A stretch of DNA of 64,000 nucleotides from Sialis fuliginosa (taxonomy: Eukaryota; Arthropoda; Insecta; Megaloptera; Sialidae), in the NCBI GenBank assembly GCA_961205875.1, contig OY540821.1, forward strand, positions 16,306,001 to 16,370,000. The letters run 5' to 3'. Below, piece by piece: positions 48,391 through 58,944 of this stretch. The position numbers and the translations under genes were made by a program. Every line of letters starts with the position of its first letter. Within the stretch, counting starts at the first letter, position 1. Under the pieces are notes generated by a model. That model had not been told where the DNA came from and ran no database searches. It was given only the letters and a program-made list of their open reading frames with translations.

Positions 48391-50109
48391 TTAAACGCGC
48401 TGCTGACGCGCCCGGTTGCAAGATTTTCAAGGCTGATTATGATAAAAGGGATTCTTACTTAGTATACTGCTTACAAATAAAATTTCAGATTTTATAAAGT
48501 AGTTGCAACATTTTTACAAAAATAAAGCCGCCCCTGCGCCAAACGCTAACGAAACTAGCTGACTGACGGCAGGCTGTATCTCTACACCACAAATGTGACG
48601 TAATATCAAAAAATCAGCCTTTATAAAGTAGTTGCAATTTTTGTCGCTCACCTCTTACAATTAGACTAATATAAGGATGGTAATGTTAGCAATTGTAATG
48701 TTGCATAGTAGGGATAACATGATTCTCGGGGTTTGAGTTTTGATATCTCTCGTATACAAGTTTTTTGCATACCGAACAATAGCATTATGACAACAATTGA
48801 ATATGATGACTATTTCGGAACAGAGAAGGTTTACATATGCAATATGCATATGCAAATATGCATAAAATGTACAATAATATGCATACTATATTATTATAAC
48901 TATATATACCAAATGTAAAAAAATGTCCAGATTTTACCGTAACGTTTTCATTGATAATATTTTCTTTGCGGTTAAATGTTTTTGTGGAATATCTTTTCGT
49001 TTTTGTTCAATGTTTATTCTGTTTTTGTATTTGAATAAAAAAATATTTAGATTGTGTTCGGTTTCTAAACTTTTTGTTACTATCGCAGCTCGTCTCGATG
49101 TTACTTTTTCTCATAAATTGTAAACAAGTTACAAATGTGTTTAAAAATATATATTTTTTATTTTTTTTTGAAACAAAGAAAAAAAATTCATTTGTTACAT
49201 TATAATATAATATTTATTAGAATTAAAAATTCCTAATGGCAATATTTTGAGTGTCAGTAACATAACATTTAGAATTCATATTCGTCAGAGAAAAAAATAT
49301 TATTTTTGACAACCGGAAATTAATTTCCACTCGTGTCAATTTTTAAATTTTAGTTTTCAATTATATTTAGAAATGGTTCATTACATAATAAAATGTAGTA
49401 TAGATATCGTTATTTTTATAATTTATATTTAATATTATAAATCTTCTTCAAGCCGCGTCGGTTTGGTCGTGTTATCGGCCAACGTTTCATCACACATTGC
49501 AGTGGACATCTTCAGGGCTCTTCTGAAAGCGCAGATATTTTTTCAAATCTAAACTCAAATTTTTTGTTACTGATTCATAATTTATGGGAAAGAATAATCA
49601 ACTTTTATCTGAAACATTTTTTCTCAAAATATCTATTTTCTACGATATAGAACAGAAAGAAAAAAACTATTAATTACATTAGTAAGATAACATAAAAAGA
49701 AAATAAAATAAAATAATAAATTATTTAAAAAAAAAAACATTCCATTAATGGTATATCTATTGATTTTGTAGTATAGTTGAAAAAGCTCGGTCAAATCGGA
49801 AAACAAATTGACACTAGGGATTACGGGAAAGTAGTTCATTAATTTTATCCTACATTTAGTTTCTCTTTCTCTATACACACATTTCTAAAGTTAACTCCAT
49901 CCATAGGCGCCGCTAAAATATGATGAATATACATGATCCCAAAAGTTTTAGTTTCGTCCTCACCCACGCTTTTTAAGATTCACTTTCCACTAAAATATGT
50001 GTCAAAAATGAATTACATTTCGGGTTAAAATGACACATTAATTTATTATACGAAATACACAAGAAACAAATGTATCAAATTTTATATTTTTTCTTTTAAC
50101 CGTTTAATC
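48391..50109. other. Intergenic DNA with Penelope-type fragment
   Basis: 48485-48515 and 48615-48640 are direct repeats of TTATAAAGTAGTTGCAA. 48838-48890 is a cluster of ATGCATAT/ATGCAAAT motifs. 49440-49535 is described separately. No gene. Confidence 0.45.
49440..49535 (-). ncRNA. Penelope-type hammerhead-like motif (degenerate stem II)
   Basis: Minus strand: CTGAAGA (49515-49509), a stem II with one bulge (TCCAC/GTGTGA, loop TGCAAT), then GAAACGTT (GAAA 49488-49485, palindromic ACGT, then T at 49481), then GGCCGATAACACGACC. The box order matches the 25.6 and 56.5 kb motifs. A related copy is at 51980-52095 and a trace at 6740-6770. This is probably the conserved repeat of a Penelope-like element; no reverse transcriptase remains nearby. 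Confidence 0.45.
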
Positions 50110-50263
50110 CAGTAGCGAGGCGTGAAATTTTTAATAAGGGAAGCATATTTTGTCAATCCTCCCCCTTCTATTAACAAAAAAACTAGTTATGAAACAGCTT
50201 TAGTTCAAGCTTTTACTTTTTAAAATAAATTCTGATATATTTATACAGTAACTAAATGATTCT
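50110..50263 (+). mobile_element. CAGTAGCGAGG-type element end next to palindrome 3
   Basis: Homologous to 9948-10084 and to the complement of 23640-23777. Confidence 0.6.
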
Positions 50264-50985
50264 ACGTCTTATTTTCTTGTATTTTAGTCGATATTTGTGG
50301 AGGAAATTTCACTAAAATTTTTTGAATTTTTGATTTCGTTAAAAGTATGTTTATTGTATAGAAAATGACGTGAAAAGTTGAATGCTTCAAACCGCAGGTC
50401 TGTATCTCAAACCGTTCTCGAGATATAGCCTCTCAAAGTTTTAGTTTTTTCAAATTTTTGGAGAAAAAAGGCCATAACTTTTGAACGTGTGATCGGAATT
50501 GATTTTAGTTGACGGATTTAAAATCAGCGTATCAAAATCTATATAATGACATGTATAATACTTTAAAATCGGACAAAAAAATTTTCGTCAAAAATCGACA
50601 TTTTTTTAAGGTATACCCCTTTGAATTTTTTCAATTTTCCGCGAAATTTTTTTTTTCGAGTTTTAAGGTATTGTACATGTCATTATATAGATTTTGACAC
50701 GCTGATTCCAAATCCGTCAACTAAAATCAATTCCGACCACACGTTCAAAAGTTATGGCCATTTTTCTTCAAAATTTTGAAAAAACTGAAACTTTGAGAGG
50801 CTATATCTCGAGAACGGTTTAAGATACAGACCTGCGGTTTGAACAGTTCAACTTTTCACCTCATTTTCTATACAATAAACATACTTTTAACAAAATCAAA
50901 AATTCTAAATTTTTTAGTGAAATTTCCTGCAGTGAACTTCAATTCGTCATACAAATATCGACTAAAATACAAGAAAATAAGACGC
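50264..50985. repeat. Giant near-perfect palindrome (foldback) 3
   Basis: Same unit as at 10.1 and 22.9 kb. The left arm lacks about 25 bp near its outer end, while the right arm keeps it. The right flank (50986-51060) matches the complement of the 22820-22898 flank, so copies 2 and 3 share both flanks and are inverted to each other. Confidence 0.9.
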
Positions 50986-53900
50986 AGAGGTATAATAGTT
51001 TTATTATTGAACGTGTAAATTAATATTTAATGCTATTTTTGACTTTTGGTTAAAATGTTTTATATTTTTAAATTATTTATTAACTGAAAACACAGATTCA
51101 AAACAGTACAAATCGCTATCATCAAAATTTTAAACGGTCCCATCTCAATAAATTATAAGCCGGTCCTGTATTGATCTTGTCGTTTTAGCATGAAATCCTA
51201 CTGTGACAAAAAACAACCTCTCTCGTACAATATTCAAACTTTTAACTTAATTATCTAGCGGAAAGCGATCTTCCTGTTTTATATTTAATTATAAAATGTT
51301 TAATTTTAGCAAATGTTTTAATTATGACGAAGCATACTTATTTTTACATTTTCATACATCCTCCTTATAATATTTGCATGCGTGCACATGAGGTTTAGGC
51401 ACTTACATCGTGACAATTGTATTCTGATACAAATGTAAACGCTAAAATATTAAATTCATAAGTTAAGTTTTTATTCAATTCTTAAAGTAGACATAAGTAT
51501 TGAAAAATAAAAAGTGTTTGGGAATAACTTCTCCTTTATCTTTGCTAACTAGCTTCAATCTTCTTTCAAAGTCATTGAAAGCAGGACTGTATAGATTTAT
51601 ACATAATTTATACGTAATGATAATATAATCTAAACATGATTTTATGCATAATTTCACTAATTCATACCAACATAACCACGTGTGGTCTGATTTTAACACC
51701 AAAACATAACCACGGGGTTAACGTAACTGCATGAAGCTTAGAGAAAAGTTGTAAATTCATATAATATAAATGCATGATTAACGATAAATTATTTACAATT
51801 TTATTGTATTATTAATCTAATACATAATATAAGGTAAAGTCACCAAATTTCGTTCCCGAGCTTAATTTAGTCCCCTTGTCTATCTCCGAAAATAACCAGT
51901 TGATTTTTCACAGCCATAATGGTAATTTCGAAAGATTTAGTTTGCGTTTTGAAAAAAAAAAGGTACAAATTGAGTTTTTTCAACATCTTCAGGGCTCTGA
52001 CATCTTTCAGAACCCTGAATCCAATGTGTGACGAAACGTTGGCCGATAACACGACCAAATCGACGCGACTTGCACCCAGAAGCCAAGAACGTTTATACGA
52101 GTATCAAAATTAAAAATAATCGAAGAAAGATTGTTAGTAAAAATAATTATTTTAATTTTAGGAAAGACAATTGAATCTCATCTAAAAATTAACATTCGTT
52201 TTTCATATTCGCCGTATTCTTGAGTTTCTCCATTGTGTGAAAAACCCGTTATACTTATTCGCTGTCACATTTTTATAAATGGGTAAGTGCCCAGCAGTTT
52301 TCGTAAATTTAATACAAAGCAAAAAATTATATTTTATGTAGTACTTTTTATGTTTTGAATAATTTTACGAGTTGAAATAATTTTTGTTATGTTGTAAACA
52401 GCCAGTTACGACGTGATTTGTAATATAAAACAAAAAAACTGTTGTGGCCAGTCCTAGTACTTCCTGTTCTTTAAAATAATTCAATATAATGGTATATGTT
52501 AATGTTAAGTAACTCCAAACATAAAAAAAGACTCGTTAAATTTTTATTTTTATTCTGTCACTGGAGTTTTTTTATTTCTATAGAACTATTCTCATACTTT
52601 TGTAAATTTCTGACCACAGTTTTAAAACTTTTTTTTCAGAATTACAGTCATAAAACTTTTAAATATAACAAATTTTTTTATCAATAAATACGAGAGAAAA
52701 TATATTATACCTTTTATTATCGCATCATAAAACTTTCTTATTTTAAATGGAACGCCCTATTGAAAAATATATTTGAATATGAAAATAAAACAATTTAAAA
52801 ATTTTACTACCGAAAATTCCTCAAATCTTGTTGAGTATATTTATTTCGTTAAATTTAAATTCATTGTTAAAATTTAAAATTACTCTTTCAAATATACTTC
52901 ATACATCATTCCACATGTTGAAAAACGACCCTAAAAATTTACATATATATTAAAAAATTAATAATATATACACATTCTGAAGCATGTGAAAAAGTAATTT
53001 ATCAATTTTAATAATACTTTTGAGACATCGTTTAAAACTAGAAAAAATGACACCAAAAATATTAAGAATATTGAAAAAATTCAATAAAGTAAACTTCTTT
53101 TACTGCCTTTTAGTAATTTTGATGCTATTAGGGTTTTCAGACGATTTTTAGATATATTAGTCATTAAGAAAGTTATTTCAATAGAATATTCATTTTTTAA
53201 GTTTATTGAATATATCAAATTAGTTACTTTTTCTGAATATAAAAGCAGTAAAATCATTTTTCAACATAAAAGCAGTTACTTTTAAACTATACTGCTTTTA
53301 TCCACTAAAAAATATACGTACAATATTCACAAAAAAAAGTTCTTATAATTTCGAAAAGATAGTTGAAATAAAACTGAATTTTTATTCTGCATTACTGCGT
53401 TTTACCTCAGACAAAAAACTATTTAAATAAATAAAACAGTAGAAAAAAGCATTAAACTACATTTTACTGCTTTTAAATTTTCAGAAATAAAAGACAGTAA
53501 GTCACTCAATTTAGGCATTTTAATTTTATAAAAAAATATATTATAAATTCAGTTTAAAAAAATCAAAAACTTATTTTTTACTTTATACCCCTTACTGCCC
53601 TTTATTTAAGCACGACAGTATAATAATATTCAATATATTTTCGATACATAAAGATCATATAAACAGAGTATATTAATTAATTAATTAATTATTGATGAAA
53701 CCAAATTGAATCGGTTCATTTTTCAATATTATAAATAGGAATACACATATTGAATTTCGATTGTAAAAATAAATTTGACACATGAATAGAAAGTTCATAG
53801 AATATTAATTTCATCGAAATTAATATTGTATTGTTAAATTTCAATTGAAAATCGATCTATTTTGTACAGTGTACCGTAAAATAAATTTTATTTTAATTAA

Positions 53901-55219
53901 TTATATTATTAATTACAATAGCGGTGTAGAATGAAAATCCCAAAACTTCATAATCGATCAAAACTATATTATCATTAATGTTATATTGTAGGTATGCAAA
54001 GCGTTTCGAAATTCGCTCGATGTCAAAATAAATCCTTCCCTAATTTATTAAAATTTAATAATTCTGTAATGCTTTGTAAAATTGAATATTAATACAAAAC
54101 TCAATATTTTATTATCCTGTCAATTAAATAATGACAGTTATTTTATTGATGTCAATACAAATGGGACAGAGATCAATAGACAAATATTTTTATAAATATA
54201 TCTATTTATAATTTTATCACTATTTATTTTCATCAAAACATTCTCTAAAAAATAAACTGCAATAGCCACTTTTTCATATATTTTTACACATGAGTGCTAA
54301 GGGACTTTCTTTCTGTACATGTTTTTAATATTATTTAAAATAATATCTGTGTAGATCTACGGAGATGTACATAGATCTAAGTACATATATCTTCATAGAT
54401 CTATTCTAATCGACGGAGAAATAATTTTAGGAAATCAGATCTAATTTGACATACTATTTTTCGTGGGAAATGAAGGCCTCACATTATAAGTCTTCTTTAG
54501 TAATTTTTTTAAATTCTCTAGTACATTTGAAAAATCAATTAAACAGTTTTAAATTTATTACATGTTATTTAAAACATAAAAATGAAGTTTTTATTTTGCA
54601 GTGGCTGTATAAATGATTTAATATTTATTAATTTAATGTTACAGTATTGATTATTTTCGTTTTTCATTAGATGAGGGTAAATATAGAAAGACAAAATACC
54701 CTAAAACATAATTACAGGTACAATGTAATACCAACATAATAAACTTAATGGTGTTTTAATCATTTGTTTGGATTGAATTAACTAAAGCTTTATTAAGGAT
54801 TAAACGTGTCTCCTTCTAAAATTCATTTTATTACGCTGTTAGTACACAAAACTAAATACAGAATGGCAACACTGGTTTCATATGAACTCCAAAGTGCTTT
54901 TTCGTTTGTAATCTAATACCTGGAAGATAAAATAGAATTTCTTTTTTATTGATCTAAGGAATTTCTATCTATACGTTTGACGAAAAGAATTTTTCTGAAC
55001 ATATTTTATGATTTTGTTTACTTGAGTATTGTAAATATCTACTATAGATATAACAATGCCAATATAATATAAAAATATTTTCAAAAGTGGCAAATAAAGT
55101 ATTTGACAATCGATAAAAACTGAAAACTCAGTCTTTCAAAAACAAACGCAGCTAACTTTTTGTAATGTAATAAGAAAAGCGGCAAATTATTGGCATAATG
55201 GCAATTCTTTTTTCTCGAA
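50986..55219. other. Intergenic DNA
   Basis: 51980-52095 is a degenerate Penelope-type motif (CCCTGAATCCAATGTGTGAC, then GAAACGTTGG and GGCCGATAACACGACC). 53095-53605 has a cluster of TAAAAGCAGTA/TACTGCTTTTA motifs. 53160-53290 resembles 33385-33490. 54350-54440 carries four AGATCT sites. 53674-53693 is a TTAA-rich simple repeat. No gene is seen. Confidence 0.5.
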
Positions 55220-55765
55220 GACCGTCGAGACTCCCTTCCTCTATTATTAACAAATAAGTTAAATAGTTAATATCTCAGCTTGGCGCGGTCCTACAGACTC
55301 AGTTTTTTTTTAAATGTAGTTTACACTATTATCTTTAAGAGTATCTTACACCCAAAGACCCTCGCGACCTCCTTCCCTTTTTAAAAACAAATTAAAACTC
55401 ATAAACTAACAAAGAAGTGAATTGAATAGTTAATATCTCAGCTTGGCGCGATCCTACAGACTCAAATTTGTTTTTTAAATGTAGCTTACACTATTATCTT
55501 TAAGAGTATCTTACACCCAAAGACCCTCGCGACCTCCTTCCCTACTTAAAAACAAATTAAAACTCATAAACTAACAAATAAGTAAATTGAATAGTTAATA
55601 TCTCAGCTTGGCGCGATCCTACAGACTCAGTTTTTTTTAAATGTAGCTTCCACTATTATCTTTAAGAGTATCACGCGCTTAAAGACCCTCGCGACCTCGT
55701 TCCCTTTTTAAAAACAAATTAAAACTCATAAACTAACAAAGAAGTAAATTGAATAGTTAATATCT
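55220..55765 (-). repeat. Satellite array, about 3 copies of a 162-165 bp unit
   Basis: AGTTAATATCTCAGCTTGGC recurs at 55265, 55428 and 55593, and a fourth start at 55755 breaks off after TATCTCAT. Spacings are 163, 165 and 162. The unit is the reverse complement of the 59-61 kb monomer without its roughly 20-bp expansion. The array is joined at 55766 to AGGTACTGG-family MITE sequence. Confidence 0.9.
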
Positions 55766-55848
55766 CATAAATAATTAGTTTAAATATCCATCATTTTGAC
55801 ACCTATTGACCGATTGTCATCAAATCACGCTGTAAGACAGTTAAATGA
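55766..55848 (+). mobile_element. AGGTACTGG-family MITE fragment
   Basis: AAATAATTAGTTTAAATATC to GTAAGACAGTTAAATG matches the interior of copies 1 and 4. Both ends are missing. Confidence 0.7.
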
Positions 55849-56475
55849 ACACTATATATATATATTTTCTAAAAAAATTTACAAAAAACATTTTTTTTAA
55901 TAATAAATATTTTAGAAAATATAAGTAATATTCCATATTTTTTACACACCTGTATAAAAAATGTTTAAAAATAAATATAATCCATTTCAAACAGTGTGAC
56001 AAATACACCTTATAAACAATACTGTATATATCACTGCTTTGAATCACTGAACTATTCTAATAAGTATGTTAATGTATTCACAGAGTGTAAATTATACATG
56101 ATAAAATCTAAAACTATAGAAACATATGTATATAAATTCTACTAGGAAAATCATGTCCCAGTTAATTTCCACGTGTCTGCATTCACATATATGTAGATAT
56201 ACGATACAGTCTGACAGTAATTAGCTTCAGCAATTAATCTGGATGATAACTGTACTTAAAACAAATGTGGATGAATATTTCCTAGAATTCTCACTACAAC
56301 TTGAAATGAAGTGATCTATATTATACGTATATTCAAATCAATGCTATGTGTACGAAGATAGATATTTTCTACCGTTTCAGAGATTGTCATATCACACACG
56401 TTTGAATAAAATAATAAATATGTTATATATGTAGATATATAAAATAATAACAAATGAATTGTTTAAATATATCAA
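55849..56475. other. AT-rich intergenic DNA
   Basis: Nothing recognised. Confidence 0.5.
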
Positions 56476-56489
56476 ATTTATTAGAGCAT

Positions 56490-56530
56490 AAGTATTCGCA
56501 AGCTTTCGATTCACAGAATCATCGTCAGGC
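56490..56530 (-). ncRNA. Hammerhead-ribozyme-like core (Penelope type), second family
   Basis: Minus strand: CTGACGA (56528-56522), one extra T, stem II GATTC/GAATC with loop TGT, GAAA, then AGCT and T. The same layout as the 25.6-kb motif (CUGANGA, one extra base, perfect stem II, GAAA, palindromic loopless stem III) in an unrelated sequence argues for a structured RNA. The first two stem I pairs (G:C, C:G) form, then one mismatch, then two A:T pairs. A well-known signature of Penelope-like element repeats; activity untested. Confidence 0.55.
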
Positions 56531-56566
56531 TAAAAATATAATAAATAATAATTAAATACAGTTATA

Positions 56567-56930
56567 CAGTGTATTCCAATTTGCCTAAGACATAGGAAAT
56601 TTAACATGGGGGCAATTAGAAGTGTTGTAGTAACCTTTGGTCAAATTTAACGATGCATTTTGAAAAGCCACCTCGAAACTAACTGATAAATTTTAAGTTA
56701 ATCAACAGTATTTTGTTTTCAACAATAAGCATCCTAGATAAAATTATAATAATATTTTTTGGCAGATATAAATTTGAAAACAAAACACTAATTACTATTT
56801 TATTAAATTTTGTGGCGGCATTTCAAAATTCACCAATCACACATGGTTAAATATGACCAAAGGTTACTACAACATTTCTAATTGTCCCCATGTTAAATTT
56901 CCTATGTCTTAATCAACTTGGAACACACTG
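56567..56930. mobile_element. 364-bp MITE with CAGTGTATTCCAA ends, copy 2
   Basis: Inverted arms and TA flanks (56565-56566, 56931-56932) as in 36339-36735. About 30 bp shorter, mostly through a deletion in the central AT-rich part. Confidence 0.85.
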
Positions 56931-57127
56931 TATAATGAAAAATATTGATATTTTAAAATAAAAAATCAGAAATATATAAAATATAAATATAAAATCCCAA
57001 TATGTCTGTGATTTCTTAGACAATTCATTTTCGATATATAGGAAGGTGATGACTTTTGAGATAGCCTCTTTATTCTCTCGATCTAACAGCTCCGGTATGG
57101 TGAAAGAGAAATTGTACAATACCCAGG

Positions 57128-57205
57128 GTTCGCAGTATCAATGAACTCCGGGAAAGAATTACGAGTGCGGTAGCATCTATTCCCAATTTAATGTCAGGGC
57201 GTTAA
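57128..57205 (+). pseudogene. Mariner/Tc1-like transposase C-terminal fragment
   Basis: A short frame ending in TAA (57203-57205) reads ..NELRERITSAVASIPNLM.. This resembles the 'ELRERI..A...ITPxM' segment near the C-terminus of insect mariner-type transposases. It lies in a GC-richer patch within AT-rich DNA. No DDE/D region or terminal repeat is seen next to it, and only 25 codons remain, so this is a tentative call. Confidence 0.38.
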
Positions 57206-57439
57206 ATTCAGCTTTCAATCGTTTTCTATTGTATTTCTATAACAATAGGAAGCAAGTTGAGACTTCGAATACATAAAATTGCACACATGATAAATGTATA
57301 TTAATTCTAAATAAATGTTTCTTATAAAAAAAATCTGCAAAGTGAATACACAGTGCTTTCTCGTAGAAAATTGGAATATTTTACTACAAAAGTTGCTGTG
57401 ACCTTCTTTATAGATAAGTTCTTCAAGAAAAAGTATGTA

Positions 57440-57812
57440 CAGTCGCCTGCAGAACTCGTCTGGCACCCTAAAGGCTAGAATCGCTTACAGCAGATTCCAA
57501 ATTTAAAGACAAACAACATCGGTTATCTTTTTCTATCATGTTTAATATATTTAAATACTAAAATTCGGAATATCAAAAATTTACTTGTACAATTTTCAAT
57601 AGATTACATAATAATTTAGTTGCACAAATATATATGAGTACTAAAAACGAATAGTAGTTCTTTATCTAGCAAATGAATTTCAAAATATCTGTCTTTGTTT
57701 GATACATAGAGAAATGATTTAATTATTATAATTGCACAAATGGGAGGAGCCTACTAAGTTTGTGATTAACGAAAATGAATACAAACTGCAAGACCATTAA
57801 TGCAGGTGACTG
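57440..57812. mobile_element. 373-bp MITE with CAGTCGCCTGCA ends
   Basis: CAGTCGCCTGCA at 57440 and TGCAGGTGACTG ending 57812 are inverted repeats with one mismatch. TA flanks both sides. The interior is AT-rich and non-coding. CAGTCGCCC at 33583 and 63540 may be lone relatives. Confidence 0.75.
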
Positions 57813-57814
57813 TA

Positions 57815-58255
57815 AATACATTATCAAAGTTAAGTTTCGTGAAGACTAATTTTGAGAAACTTTGATGTGCGCAGTGTTGAGAATACTAGCCCACAAGTGC
57901 TGGGATTATGTAAGCAATTATACTTAACTGTCAATCATAAAGTAGTGGACGTGTTATGACGCATTTGCAGTAAAATGTTAAAGACAGTTTTATTTTATAT
58001 ACATACGTGTAGATTTGCTCTAACTATATTGTGACACTTTATTCGAGATAAGAGAACGAGGGACTATAACAGTGGTACTATAATATTATACTCCGTCTTT
58101 AATAGGAAGTGTCAAAAAAAATCGATATTTTTTTTCTAGCTCTTGTTACGAAAAGGTAGTTTATGATCAAAAATAAATTCCCCCACAAAGATTACCCTGT
58201 TATTCAATTTTAAGAGGTGCCACAAGAGGGGGGTCTTGTTTCCTATTTAAATAAC
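57815..58255. other. Intergenic DNA
   Basis: Nothing recognised apart from the 8-bp target copy ATTAGTAC at 58256-58263, belonging to the next element. Confidence 0.5.
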
Positions 58256-58631
58256 ATTAGTACCAGAGCCGGCCTTTGCGATTCTGGCGCCCCAGGCGAG
58301 ATTTTTTTTTGTTAACGAATGTACATATCCTCATTGTTTATAGTTAATAATAATTATATAATTTATAAAAATATAATTTTAATAATAAAAAAAAGGTAAT
58401 ATTATTCTCTCCATTATATAACAAGTGATTTTTTTAACGTAATAACTGAAATCACATGTTTACTCTTGTAAATTTTTGAATTAACGAATTATTTTTGAAT
58501 TAAGAAAAAATGTTTTAGATAAAAAATGTCGAGTATGTTATTATCTATAATTTATTCCCTATACATTTTTTTCCAACATTTATAATTTAGCCAGAAAGAA
58601 ATTTTTTATGTAATTATTTAGATTCACCTAC

Positions 58632-58750
58632 ACTGTTCACTATCAGTATTACGTATAAGAAAGTCCCATGGTACCTATGGCAAACAAGCACACTGTTTAA
58701 TCTCTGTACTACGTATAAGAAAGTCCCATGACACTCATGGCAGATATTTC
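58632..58750 (-). repeat. 'TTACGTATAAGAAAGTCCCATGG' repeat, copy 2
   Basis: Two tandem versions, the inverse of 24277-24386 with the same spacing between the versions. Confidence 0.65.
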
Positions 58751-58944
58751 TCCTCTGTTATGAACCATTTGAATTATAATAAAATTGCATGACGTTAACA
58801 TTTGTTTACAAAGTCAAAAAAATGAAATAAACTTTTATTTTCAAAAAAAGATTTTTTTTACTATTTTTCCCTTAAATCTAGCCTACTTCTGCTTCAAAAA
58901 ATTAATATTTCGTTAAAATAAAAAAAATCATGCAATTAAGGGTT

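Noticed and set aside
48838..48890. ATGCAAAT/ATGCAT cluster as an octamer-type enhancer
   Set aside because: The low-complexity AT-rich context explains the cluster, and no gene is nearby.
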